64,000 nt of DNA from contig NZ_JAHKRA010000017.1 in NCBI RefSeq assembly GCF_019345525.1, forward strand, positions 1-64,000, in the 5' to 3' direction. The DNA is from Flavobacterium sp. NKUCC04_CG. Lineage in GTDB: Bacteria; Bacteroidota; Bacteroidia; Flavobacteriales; Flavobacteriaceae. This document shows positions 46,367 to 55,196 of the stretch, in pieces. The notes beneath the pieces are model-generated. The model was given only the letters and a program-made list of their open reading frames with translations, ran no database searches and was not told the DNA's origin. The position numbers and the translations under genes are program-made. Within the stretch, counting starts at the first letter, position 1. The number at the start of each line of letters is the position of its first letter.

Positions 46367-46777
46367 TTATTCGTGCTCGAGATCGTATTTTAATGCTTGC
46401 TCTACTAAAATATCAATATCGGCAGCACATATAAATGCTTGGAGTTTGGTGAATTTATCAGTAGGCCATTCGTATAGCTGTAATGCCAATAAGTCGTCTA
46501 TTATTTGCTGCGCGAATCGAGTTTTAACCAACTGAGCCGGATTGCCAGCTACAATAGTATAAGGCGCCACATTCTTAGTTACTACAGCTCCCGAAGCAAT
46601 AATAGCTCCCTCGCCAATTGTAATCCCGGGCATAATCATCGCTCGCATACCAATCCAGGCGCCATCGCCAATAACCGTATCCTCTTTGCCAATATAGGCA
46701 TCAGTTATGACCTCCACAAAAGGATATAAGCTAAACCAATCATCAACTTTATAAAATAATAAGTCAACCAACTGGAT
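46367..46777 (-). pseudogene. N-terminally truncated CatB/Vat-type acetyltransferase
   Basis: The 5' side of this frame has no ATG: it opens after an in-frame TGA (46780-46778) as IQLVDLL, with TTG as the only early start. The remaining protein is the C-terminal 60% of a hexapeptide (left-handed beta-helix) xenobiotic acetyltransferase: DTVIGDGAWIGMRAMIMPGI, GEGAIIASGAVVTKNVAPYT, IVAGNPAQLVKTRFAQQIID and LQLYEWPTDKF. The N-terminal half with its first hexapeptide coils and the active-site His is missing. A 62-codon frame just upstream does not supply it. I take it as a broken gene. Confidence 0.72.
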
Positions 46778-46949
46778 TCACTATAATCTTTCAACTGCTC
46801 ACTCTGTTGAAAAAAAGTGACCAATTTACTTAAGAAATGTGGAACATTGTCTGCAAGTAACACTCCGTAATATTTTGTATGGGATTCCTCCAAATATAAA
46901 TTTGTTCGCCTTACAAACTACGTATATGGGTTAATCATACCAAAAGCTT

Positions 46950-47792
46950 TTATAAGTTCTTAATCATTTCGAATTGCGACAAGCGATAACTCAATCCCAT
47001 ACTTTGTAAAAAAGCAATTACATCTATTGCCTCGTGATCCACATTGTTGATTGCTATTTCTGGACCACCTACTGCCGTTTTCATTGCTTCAATCAATTTT
47101 GTAGCCACACCTTTACGACGCTGATTCGGTGCCACAGCTAGCTGCTGGATTCGAGCTATACTCGCATAAAAAGCCACATAACCCACCAATGCTCCGCCTT
47201 CATAAGCTCCTAAAACGCTCAAACGCTCTCGGCTGTTATCCAAAGCCTGCTCACTGGCTTGCCACGCTGGGGAAGCAGTCCAAAACGTTTTTAAACAATC
47301 CCAATCCAAGTTAACCAAATCGCGAACTTCAAGGTTTTTATTTTCTGCTACAACCGCAACAACACCTTTAAAAGAGTCTAAAGTACGATTGACACGATAA
47401 CCCATTTTTTCATAAGCCCGAATCGCCGAATCATTACCTAATATCACCTCCAACAACATGGCTTTTACACCGAGTTCCTGTAGTTTTGGCAATAAAAAAC
47501 GATACATATTCGCTACAATACCTTTGCCTCTAAACTCCGGAACGACACCTGTTCCCGCATTATAGACGCAAACCTTACCATCCATATGGTTAATAGCATG
47601 CAACATAAGCCCCACTAATTTACCTGCCGAAACCACGCCAATAGACAAATTCAATTGAATGTTTTCCGCAGCTATTTTTTGCTCCAATTGCGCGACTGTT
47701 AACTGTAAGGGTATAACATAATCGGCAAATACTTCGTTTAAGATATTAAGAATGCTTTGTAAATCTGTATTTTCTAAAGTGATTAGTTCCAT
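46950..47792 (-). CDS. Double-domain GNAT N-acetyltransferase
   Basis: The 280-residue protein contains two GNAT domains. The first (about 1-140) has VVPEFRGKGIVANMYRFLLP and LLEVILGNDSAIRAYEKMGY; the second (about 155-278) has VAPNQRRKGVATKLIEAM and ends in LSYRLSQFEMIKNL. The acetyl-CoA binding R/Q-x-x-G-x-G/A motif is present in both. The acceptor substrate is unknown. Confidence 0.9.
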   Translation of the reverse strand: MELITLENTDLQSILNILNEVFADYVIPLQLTVAQLEQKIAAENIQLNLSIGVVSAGKLVGLMLHAINHMDGKVCVYNAGTGVVPEFRGKGIVANMYRFLLPKLQELGVKAMLLEVILGNDSAIRAYEKMGYRVNRTLDSFKGVVAVVAENKNLEVRDLVNLDWDCLKTFWTASPAWQASEQALDNSRERLSVLGAYEGGALVGYVAFYASIARIQQLAVAPNQRRKGVATKLIEAMKTAVGGPEIAINNVDHEAIDVIAFLQSMGLSYRLSQFEMIKNL

Positions 47793-47940
47793 GTTTTTAC
47801 TTAATGTTCTCCAAATTATTATTTTAATGTAGTGCTAGCAGTAACAACAGCCACTGCTTAATTATCAGCTCTTCGCATTCCCTTGCAAGCACTGCTTACA
47901 CGATTATGAACCAAGAGCATTTTGTTTTAATTACTGATTA

Positions 47941-48543
47941 TTATAGATTGTGCAACTTTCGATACCAAGTCACTGCCTTTTGTTCGTGCTCCTTTAAAAA
48001 GGCATCTTTGTACGTATTGTAATCATTACCGTCCTTCCATTCTCTTTCAACTAAATGCTCTTTTAAAGTTTGATATTGGGCTTTCACCTGCTGATGGGCA
48101 CTTAAATAATCGCGAAAGGCAATGTGTCGCAGCCAATGTTCGGAGTTTATCGGAATCACATGTATATGCGCTCTACGGTACTGATGGTCGTGTACCGTTT
48201 CGGGAATTTCATCGGACTGGGTGAAACGCTTCGGTATTCCCAATTGTTCCGGACTTTGATTCAGCAATAGAAAAAACCGCCGATACGGCATTAGCACGTT
48301 ATACTTTTCATAGTATACGTAATTTCCTGCCGATAGTAAACCCGCCACTTTGTCTAAATCCGATTCAACAGCTACCCCCACCAATACATCAATTACCGGC
48401 TTAGCCGACAAACCTACTACAGCAGTACTACCGATATGTTCTACCGATACAGCTAATTCAGATAAGGCATCAAGCAGTTCGATCTCAATGGTTTCAAACT
48501 GCTTTTTCCAATCAACAGTATATTTTTCAAATGGTAAAATCAT
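47941..48543 (-). CDS. GrpB/UPF0157 family nucleotidyltransferase-like protein
   Basis: The 200-residue product has the GrpB signature VEHIGSTAVVGLSAKPVIDV (about 35-54), a diverged nucleotidyltransferase GS...D motif, followed by the family's RRAHIHVIPINSEHW and HIAFRDYLSAHQQ. Members are often linked to CoA or glutamate-related metabolism by neighbourhood; the reaction is not settled. Confidence 0.92.
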   Translation of the reverse strand: MILPFEKYTVDWKKQFETIEIELLDALSELAVSVEHIGSTAVVGLSAKPVIDVLVGVAVESDLDKVAGLLSAGNYVYYEKYNVLMPYRRFFLLLNQSPEQLGIPKRFTQSDEIPETVHDHQYRRAHIHVIPINSEHWLRHIAFRDYLSAHQQVKAQYQTLKEHLVEREWKDGNDYNTYKDAFLKEHEQKAVTWYRKLHNL

Positions 48544-49016
48544 CGGTGTTTATTTAAGCACAACAAGCCATTTAAACGGCTAAAAATGCACGGTAAGAAC
48601 AAAAGTAATTGGCTTTTCGAAAATACTAAAAAAGATTGAAAAGTGCCGTAGAAAACCGGAATCAAATTTTCAAAAGTTCCCTATTTCAGCAAATCGGTAT
48701 AAACTTTATTATAACCAAAATCATCTAACTCGTGAGCCTGACTAGGCTGATACGATTTATCGAAAAAAAATCGATTCAATAAATATATTTCTCTTAAAAA
48801 AGTAAAAACTATCTCTTTTTTTATTAAATTTATAAGGGTAATACCCTTGATAATAACGGAATATAATAGTTAACCTGAAATAGGTCTATAAAATAGTTTT
48901 AATCGTTTTTAAAAACAGCATCAACCGAGCTGTGCCTCGTTAGTTATAGAAAACAATATATCCTCCCCATTGTACTCCAACACCCTCGTTTTGTATTAAC
49001 TCAAAAAGGATTTAAA
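48544..49016. other. Divergent intergenic region, GrpB to OsmC
   Basis: About 470 bases with no open frame of interest and no clear hairpin. It should hold the promoters of both neighbours; no exact TAnnTTTG with correct spacing was found. Confidence 0.4.
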
Positions 49017-49415
49017 ATGGCTCAAGTAAACTCAAGTATTAAAAAGGATTTGTACCAGATTGAAATCAAAACCCCAACGGGCAACATCATCCACGCCGAT
49101 GAACCTCTAGATAAAGGCGGAAAAGACAGCGGTTTTTCACCCAAGGAATTATTAACTGCCGCTTTAAGTGCTTGTACCTCGGCAACGATACGGATGTATG
49201 CCGATCGCAAAGGTTGGGATCTGCAAGAAGTACGCATGAACGTGGAATTGTCAGAAGCCGACGAGTCAACGCTTTTTACCCGTAAAATCGAGTTAATCGG
49301 CAATTTAGACGAGGCTCAAAAAAAGCGTTTGCTCTTTGTAGCCAACTCCTGTCCAGTGCACAAAATCCTAACTCATCAGATCGAATTCCACACCCTGATC
49401 GTGGATCAATCATAA
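49017..49415 (+). CDS. OsmC family peroxiredoxin-like protein
   Basis: The 132-residue product shows the OsmC fold: KGGKDSGFSPKELLTAALSA with Cys53, and FVANSCPVHKILTH with Cys112, the two reactive cysteines of the family. OsmC proteins reduce organic hydroperoxides. The gene lies 49 bases before the pyruvate oxidase gene on the same strand, which fits protection from the peroxide that such flavoenzymes can generate (inference). Confidence 0.92.
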   Translation: MAQVNSSIKKDLYQIEIKTPTGNIIHADEPLDKGGKDSGFSPKELLTAALSACTSATIRMYADRKGWDLQEVRMNVELSEADESTLFTRKIELIGNLDEAQKKRLLFVANSCPVHKILTHQIEFHTLIVDQS

Positions 49416-49464
49416 AAAACAAAAACTTCCACTTCATTACGAATTTTCTAAAACAGCCCCCATT

Positions 49465-51201
49465 ATGAGTAAAATAGTCGCAGAACAATTAGTTGATATG
49501 TTGATAGAAGCCGGAGTAAAACGGGTGTATGCCGTGACTGGTGATAGTTTAAACCACTTTAACGATGCCATCCGCCGAAGTGGAAAAATCAAGTGGATAC
49601 ACGTGCGACACGAAGAAGTGGGGGCCTATGCCGCGGCAGCCGAAGCAGAACTCGATGGTTTTGCCGTTTGCGCCGGTAGTTGCGGTCCCGGACATGTGCA
49701 TTTGATCAACGGTTTATATGACGCACATCGCTCCCACGTGCCGATGCTCGCCATTGCCTCTACCATCAATACCGATGAAATGGGTATGGACTATTTTCAA
49801 GAAACCAATACCATCAAATTGTTTGACGATTGCAGTTACTACAATCAAATGATCATGACCGCCGAGCAGGCACCCCGTATTATACAAACCGCGATCCAAC
49901 ACGCCTTGGGTAAAAAGGGCGTAGCTGTGATTGGCTTACCCGGTGATGTGTCGCAGTTGAAAGCTGTTGAAAGCACGACATCTACGCAGTATTTTAACTG
50001 TAATCCCGTGATTCGACCATCAGACTTCGAGTTACAACAATTGGTTAACGCCATTGAAAGCAGTTCTAAAATCACTTTGTTTTGCGGTATCGGATCGGAA
50101 AAAGCGCACGATCAGGTGGTGCGACTCGCACAACACCTCAAAGCTCCTGTCGGTTATTCGTTTCGCGGTAAAATGAGTATACAACCCAACAATCCCTACG
50201 AAATTGGGATGACGGGACTACTCGGACAACCTTCGGCCTACCACAGCATGCACGAGTCGGATTTGGTGATTCTTTTAGGTACGGATTTTCCGTATGATAA
50301 ATTTATGCCTACCAACAACAAAATCGTTCAAATCGATACCAGCACCGAACGCCTCGGCAGACGTGCCCAATTGCATTTGGGACTTTGTGGGGATGTAGCT
50401 CATACCATAGACGCCCTCTTACCGCTGTTGGCAGAAAAAACCGACGACAGCTTTCTCAAAGCCCAATTGGAATTTTACGATAAAGTCAAAGAACACAAAA
50501 ACATTTATATCAACGACAACGGATCTGAAGATGCTATTCAACCCGAATACCTCGCGCATATAATCGATAGACTCGCCGATCAAGACGCGATTTTCACCGT
50601 AGATACAGGAATGACCTGCGTATGGGGTGCGCGATTCATTACCGGTACCGGACAGCGAAAAATGCTCGGATCCTTTAACCACGGTTCTATGGCTAATGCC
50701 ATGCCCATGGCAATTGGAGCAGCACTCGCCCACCCAGAACAACAAATCATCGCCATGTGTGGAGACGGTGGACTTTCGATGTTACTCGGCGATCTAGCTA
50801 CGATAAAACAATATAACCTACCCATCAAAATTATCGTATTCAACAACCGCGCACTGGGCATGGTTAAACTCGAAATGGAAGTCAATGGACTACCCGATAA
50901 TGAAACCGATATGGTCAATCCCGATTTTGGTATGGTAGCCCTAGCAATGGGATTCCCCGGTATCAATGTACACAAACCCGAAGACGTACTCGATGCCGTT
51001 AAAAAAGCCTTTTTGCACGACGGCCCCATCTTACTCAATGTATTTACCAATCCGAACGCCTTAGCCATGCCTCCAAAAATGGAATGGGCACAGGTAACCG
51101 GTATGGCCAAATCCATGACACGACTGATGCTCGGCGGTAAAATGGACGAGGTTCTGGATACGATAAAAACCAACTACAAACACCTCAAAGAAGGTTTTTA
51201 A
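49465..51201 (+). CDS. poxB: Thiamine-diphosphate-dependent pyruvate oxidase/dehydrogenase (PoxB-like)
   Basis: A 578-residue ThDP enzyme. The N-terminal domain holds the catalytic glutamate in HVRHEEVGAYAAAAEAEL (about residue 51) and the FAVCAGSCGPGHVHLINGLY loop. The central domain suits FAD binding. The C-terminal domain has the ThDP/Mg motif CGDGGLSMLL ending in FNNRALGMVKLE (from about 432). The end, with AKSMTRLMLGGKMDEVLDTI, resembles the membrane-binding tail of E. coli PoxB, which decarboxylates pyruvate to acetate and passes electrons to quinone. An H2O2-forming pyruvate oxidase is a possible alternative. It sits with osmC upstream and an MFS gene downstream, in DNA visibly richer in G and C than its surroundings. 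Confidence 0.9.
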   Translation: MSKIVAEQLVDMLIEAGVKRVYAVTGDSLNHFNDAIRRSGKIKWIHVRHEEVGAYAAAAEAELDGFAVCAGSCGPGHVHLINGLYDAHRSHVPMLAIASTINTDEMGMDYFQETNTIKLFDDCSYYNQMIMTAEQAPRIIQTAIQHALGKKGVAVIGLPGDVSQLKAVESTTSTQYFNCNPVIRPSDFELQQLVNAIESSSKITLFCGIGSEKAHDQVVRLAQHLKAPVGYSFRGKMSIQPNNPYEIGMTGLLGQPSAYHSMHESDLVILLGTDFPYDKFMPTNNKIVQIDTSTERLGRRAQLHLGLCGDVAHTIDALLPLLAEKTDDSFLKAQLEFYDKVKEHKNIYINDNGSEDAIQPEYLAHIIDRLADQDAIFTVDTGMTCVWGARFITGTGQRKMLGSFNHGSMANAMPMAIGAALAHPEQQIIAMCGDGGLSMLLGDLATIKQYNLPIKIIVFNNRALGMVKLEMEVNGLPDNETDMVNPDFGMVALAMGFPGINVHKPEDVLDAVKKAFLHDGPILLNVFTNPNALAMPPKMEWAQVTGMAKSMTRLMLGGKMDEVLDTIKTNYKHLKEGF

Positions 51202-51217
51202 TCTTTTTATCTTTTAG

Positions 51218-51361
51218 TCACTTTGTCTAATGTTTTTTATGAGTTTTAAACACTTTGTCTAATACTTCTTTAGAAATATTTCTCACTTTGTCTAATAGTT
51301 TTGATGAGTTTTAATCGCATTGTATATAACTTATTTAGAAATTTTAATCACTCTGTCTAAT
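51218..51361. repeat. Five-copy ~33-bp direct repeat between poxB and MFS gene
   Basis: The word TCACTTTGTCTAAT or a close variant starts at 51218, 51250, 51283, 51316 (degenerate, CGCATTGTATATAA) and 51348. Steps are 32, 33, 33 and 32 bases, close to three helical turns. The sequences after the words alternate between two types (TTTATGAGTTTTAA and TCTTTAGAAATATT), making a two-unit super-repeat of ~65 bases. Confidence 0.85.
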
Positions 51362-51435
51362 ACGCTATTATAAGATTTAACCGAATCCGCTTTTGTCATT
51401 TACTTTGAATCAATTTTAACTTAATCCCTCCACTG

Positions 51436-52695
51436 ATGGATCATACTCTTACTAAGTCGCATACCAAATACTACGTGATTGCGTGGGTTTTCGGATTATT
51501 GTTTTATTTTTTGGATTATGTAATCCGTTCAGCACCCGCGGTGATGATACCGGAGCTCTCATCCAATTTTCACGTCAGTTCGATCGGTTTGGTTAACATT
51601 ATCGGAACGTATTATTATACTTATTCGATTTGCAGTTTAATAGCCGGTATGGCCTTAGACCGCTTTGGAGCAAAATACTCGCTGTTTGCGGGAGCTTTTA
51701 TCTTGGGGCTTGGGTGTTTGCTGTTTTTGATATCGAGTCAGTTTGCAGGTACTGCAGGTCGATTACTACAAGGTGCGGGCTGTGCTTTTGCCTTTCCCGG
51801 TTGTGTGTATCTCGCTAGTAAGGGTTTTTCTGCCAAATCCCTGGCTACAGCCATCGGTTTTACGCAGTGTTTTGGAATGCTCGGCGGTTCAGCAGGACAG
51901 TTTATCGTAGGGCCTTGGATGGAAAACGGCATGGAAATCCATACGTTTTGGTTGTGGTCCGGACTGTTTACCATTCTCGTTGCGGTGGGATTGTGGTTTG
52001 TGATTCCCACCAATGACGCCAAAGAAATCGCTAATAACGAAAAAAGACCGAGCTTGCTCGAACCTTATAAAATTGTATTTAGCAATCCGCAATCGTGGTA
52101 CTGCGGTATCATATCGGGACTGCTCTTTGCACCAACCACCATATTTGCCATGACTTGGGCTGTGGCCTTTTTTCAAAAAGACCTCGCCTTCGATTTTCAT
52201 ACCGCCACCGTTGCCAGTGCCATGGTCGCGTTGGGATGGGTGTTCGGTTGTCCAATATTGGGTTATTTTACCGATAAAATCGGACGTAGAAAACCGATAC
52301 TGCGCCTCGGTGCGCTTATCATGATTGCGAGTTTAATATTGCTACTGTACTTCCCCGATCTGATACCCGCCAAAGTCAGTATGTTTATGATGGGTATCGG
52401 TTCCGGTGCTGCCATGATTCCGTATTCCATTATCAAAGAAGCCAATCCCGATTTCGTCAAAGGCAGCGCAACCGGTGCTATCAACTTTATTACTTTTGGA
52501 GTGACCACCTTGGTGAGTCCCGTGTTTAGTCGACTTTTTGGACGAAGTTTAGAAGATACAAGCGATAAAATTCTGCACTTTCAACAAGCCGGATTCTTTT
52601 GGATTGTCGGTATAGCCATAGCTATAGGAATTAGTTTTTTGTTGAAGGAAACGGGGATGAAAAGTACACAGAAAGCAGTGGTTAATAATCGGTGA
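51436..52695 (+). CDS. Major facilitator superfamily transporter
   Basis: The 419-residue protein has about twelve transmembrane helices and the MFS loop motif GMALDRFGAKYSLFAG between helices 2 and 3, with the repeat motif GYFTDKIGRRKPILRL in the second half. An acidic loop joins the halves. It resembles organic-anion/hexuronate-type MFS carriers, but the substrate cannot be read. It follows poxB after the 33-bp repeat array, so a monocarboxylate substrate is a possible but unproven guess. Confidence 0.9.
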   Translation: MDHTLTKSHTKYYVIAWVFGLLFYFLDYVIRSAPAVMIPELSSNFHVSSIGLVNIIGTYYYTYSICSLIAGMALDRFGAKYSLFAGAFILGLGCLLFLISSQFAGTAGRLLQGAGCAFAFPGCVYLASKGFSAKSLATAIGFTQCFGMLGGSAGQFIVGPWMENGMEIHTFWLWSGLFTILVAVGLWFVIPTNDAKEIANNEKRPSLLEPYKIVFSNPQSWYCGIISGLLFAPTTIFAMTWAVAFFQKDLAFDFHTATVASAMVALGWVFGCPILGYFTDKIGRRKPILRLGALIMIASLILLLYFPDLIPAKVSMFMMGIGSGAAMIPYSIIKEANPDFVKGSATGAINFITFGVTTLVSPVFSRLFGRSLEDTSDKILHFQQAGFFWIVGIAIAIGISFLLKETGMKSTQKAVVNNR

Positions 52696-52732
52696 TTTGC
52701 TATTGGTGAAATAACCGATTGTAAGGTAAAAA

Positions 52733-53860
52733 TCAAGAGCTAAAATTCAATTCATAACGTACGGATCGTCCGGCTCCAATAGCAGTGAAAATTTGTTTTT
52801 CTACTAAATCTATTAAATCTCTGGTTGCAGTAGCTTTTGAAATCTTAGTAATGGATATATACTTTCTGGCTGTCATACCGCCATCAAAACCCGCTATACC
52901 TTGATCAAATATCTTTAGTACTACTTTATATTGCCGTTCGTTTAGCTGCAACTTCTTTTGATCCAAAAAATGTGCTTTTTTAATCGTAAAGGCTATTATT
53001 TTCTTCGTTAACTTTTGAGACTCTAAAATGGTTTGTGAAAAATACCATATCCAATCCGTAATCTCCAATGACTTTTGAGCTGTTTTTAAGGCGTTATAAT
53101 ATTTTTTTTTATCTTTTTCAATCATACTCGACAAACTCATAATCAAAGGACGTTGAAAAGATTCTCCCAAACATTTTTCAGCTAAGGCTCTACCTATTCT
53201 ACCGTTACCGTCTTCAAAAGGATGTATGGATTCAAAATACAAATGTGTAATGGCTGTTTTAATTAAAATACCTTTTATATCCAATACAGTTACATCAAAT
53301 TGCTGGTACCACTCTACAAATTGTCTCATCTCTTCAGCCAATCTATTGGAAGGAGGTGCCTCGAAATGGATTTGTTCCTTGCCATAACGACCACTAACAA
53401 TGACCATAGGTTCCTCTCCTTGCCTATAGTGTCCCGACTGAATGCGCTTCGAATTGCCAAACAAGGTCTGGTGCCAATCTTTGATAAGCTGTTCGGACAG
53501 CACTGCTTGATAATCGTTGTGTACCAATACCATCAATTCCCCAATTCCTCGGGCATTTTTATCTTTGATACTTAAAGCCGATGTGACATCGATTCGGTTC
53601 TTAATCGACGATATGATATCTTGACGGCTGTAATATTCCCCCTCAATTTCAGAAGTTTTAAGGGCCTCATCAATCATAAATTGAAGTATGGTTTCCTGAC
53701 GAATATCTTCTGATAAGTTTTCAATCATCCCTTTAATTTCGCCAATTTCTAAGGCAAACTCCAAGATTATCTGATCTATAACAGCTGCATTATAATCAAA
53801 TTTCGCCCATTCTTTATGTTGCCAATTGTATTGCATAAGCCGGTTAAATTTCTTAAACAA
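52733..53860 (-). CDS. Fic family protein with self-inhibiting N-terminal helix
   Basis: The 375-residue protein has the Fic motif HPFEDGNGRIGR at 213-224, so His213 and the AMP-transfer site are intact. It contains T69-S-E-I-E-G (Thr69, Glu73, Gly74), matching the inhibitory (S/T)xxxE(G/N) helix, placing it in the self-contained class. A DUF4172-like N-terminal segment (1-50, WQHKEWAKFDY) precedes it and a winged-helix segment ends it (about 300-370). Fic enzymes AMPylate protein targets. It lies after a strong hairpin separating it from the Panacea/XRE genes, all on the minus strand. Confidence 0.92.
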   Translation of the reverse strand: MFKKFNRLMQYNWQHKEWAKFDYNAAVIDQIILEFALEIGEIKGMIENLSEDIRQETILQFMIDEALKTSEIEGEYYSRQDIISSIKNRIDVTSALSIKDKNARGIGELMVLVHNDYQAVLSEQLIKDWHQTLFGNSKRIQSGHYRQGEEPMVIVSGRYGKEQIHFEAPPSNRLAEEMRQFVEWYQQFDVTVLDIKGILIKTAITHLYFESIHPFEDGNGRIGRALAEKCLGESFQRPLIMSLSSMIEKDKKKYYNALKTAQKSLEITDWIWYFSQTILESQKLTKKIIAFTIKKAHFLDQKKLQLNERQYKVVLKIFDQGIAGFDGGMTARKYISITKISKATATRDLIDLVEKQIFTAIGAGRSVRYELNFSS

Positions 53861-53874
53861 ATCAAATATACATA

Positions 53875-53918
53875 AAAAATGAGCCGATTAAGTGATTTAA
53901 TCGGCTCATTTTTTTTAC
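53875..53918 (-). terminator. Terminator of the XRE-Panacea unit
   Basis: AAAATGAGCCGATTA and TAATCGGCTCATTTT form a 14-16 bp stem with T or A runs on both sides. On the minus strand it ends transcription after the Panacea-like gene and just before the Fic gene starts at 53860. Confidence 0.85.
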
Positions 53919-54005
53919 TCAATTTAGTTTCTAATTGGCATATTGCTTTCCTCTTAAAGATACAAAGCTGAGAAACGCGAATCAAATGCAATCTATTATC
54001 TACCT

Positions 54006-54584
54006 TTAGTTGTAATATCTTAGACCATTGTATATAAGCAGTTTTCGCGGGGCATCAGCGATTAATAAACTCATGTCAATCACGAAACCTGTAGGGCTAT
54101 TTGGTTGCAATTTTAAATTTACGAAAACTCTATTATCTTTAGCGGTATGATACCACAGCGCAATTTTATTGGCGAAGTGTTCCTCTAATTCTTGCTGGCT
54201 TTTATCTCCGAGTTCCACAATCATCTGATCCAGTAAAGCGATATCGTTTTCGGTAAACTCGTCGTCATAAAACTCTTGAAGTGGCATGATGTAATCCATT
54301 TCCTCACTGTGCTTTTCTTCGATATAATCTCCTAAATAAAAAAAAGAATTCGAGGCTAAGTCTACGAACAAGGCTGTCGAATTAAGCCCTGATTGCCCTA
54401 CTGTATAAGTTAAATCTAAAAAGGGAATACCGCTTTTGCAAATAGAACGCTCATCCAAAATATAAAACAGCCCCAACAGTCTCGCTTTGGAAAGGTTTTT
54501 TATCCGATTACATAAATATACAGCCGTATTACCGATTTTATCTAATTGGTTTTTGTCAAATTTTATGTGAGTTGGTGTATTCAT
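54006..54584 (-). CDS. Panacea/SocA-like (DUF4065-type) protein
   Basis: The 192-residue product contains LSKARLLGLFYILDERSICK and SGIPFLDLTYTVGQSGL, resembling the Panacea/SocA domain (DUF4065), where a helix-rich core is followed by GxPxxxxxYxxxxxGPV. Panacea proteins are versatile antitoxins of many toxin-antitoxin pairs. Here the GPV is replaced (VGQSGLN), so the match is partial. It lies 51 bases downstream of an XRE regulator on the same strand and is closed by a hairpin. If it is an antitoxin, its toxin is not obvious among adjacent genes; Fic is the nearest candidate. Confidence 0.65.
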   Translation of the reverse strand: MNTPTHIKFDKNQLDKIGNTAVYLCNRIKNLSKARLLGLFYILDERSICKSGIPFLDLTYTVGQSGLNSTALFVDLASNSFFYLGDYIEEKHSEEMDYIMPLQEFYDDEFTENDIALLDQMIVELGDKSQQELEEHFANKIALWYHTAKDNRVFVNLKLQPNSPTGFVIDMSLLIADAPRKLLIYNGLRYYN

Positions 54585-54635
54585 CTTCGCTTACATACTA
54601 AAAGCAAATGCTCTAATTTGTTTAAAAAACAAAGC

Positions 54636-55022
54636 TTACTTCCCCATCATCTTCTCCAGCATCGCCATTTTTTCTTTTTCGGCAGCAAGTAAACGTTCGT
54701 AGAGTTCCACGACTTTGTCTAGAGGGTTGAATGTCGGGTGATAGTTTCCCATATTATTAAGTGTAGCACTATCATTAAAAGTACTTGTAATAATATTTAA
54801 AACCTTTTCGTCTGAATATTCTTTTAAGGCTTGTACCGGTACTTCTAATACTTCGGCAACGGCTACTAATTTGGAATCTTCTACTTCTTCGCTGTTTTCT
54901 AACATAGATACTTGTTGTTGGCTGATGCCCAATAATTCGGCTAAAGTAGTTTGTTTCATACCTTTCATTTCGCGGATTCGGCTGATATTTTTACCGATGT
55001 GTTTTTTAGTAGGTTTTTCCAT
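54636..55022 (-). CDS. XRE family DNA-binding protein
   Basis: The 128-residue product has an XRE helix-turn-helix at about 8-65 (GKNISRIREMKGMKQTTLAE then LLGISQQQVSMLEN), followed by a helix (AVAEVLEVPVQALKEY) and a C-terminal coiled coil (VVELYERLLAAEKEKMAMLE) suited to oligomerisation. It heads the XRE-Panacea unit and diverges from the NTase/HEPN-like gene. Autoregulation of this divergent region is likely (inference). Confidence 0.92.
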   Translation of the reverse strand: MEKPTKKHIGKNISRIREMKGMKQTTLAELLGISQQQVSMLENSEEVEDSKLVAVAEVLEVPVQALKEYSDEKVLNIITSTFNDSATLNNMGNYHPTFNPLDKVVELYERLLAAEKEKMAMLEKMMGK

Positions 55023-55196
55023 AATGTCACTGTTTAAAATGCTACTGTAACAAATATAAAAAAAATGATTTCAAATCAAATTGAAATTTTTATTAAAAAT
55101 GGTAAAATACCTTATTAAAATGATACAAAACCTTGATTATAGGTTTGGTACCACTCTAGTTTTTTAAAAATTTGGAAATAATAAAAATAAAAACTC

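Noticed and set aside
46705..46893. 62-codon minus frame as N-terminus of the CatB-type gene
   Set aside because: Its sequence does not look like the hexapeptide-transferase N-terminus and overlaps in another frame.
51218..51361. CRISPR or plasmid-origin iterons
   Set aside because: Only five short degenerate copies, no cas or rep gene nearby, spacers not unique but of two alternating types.
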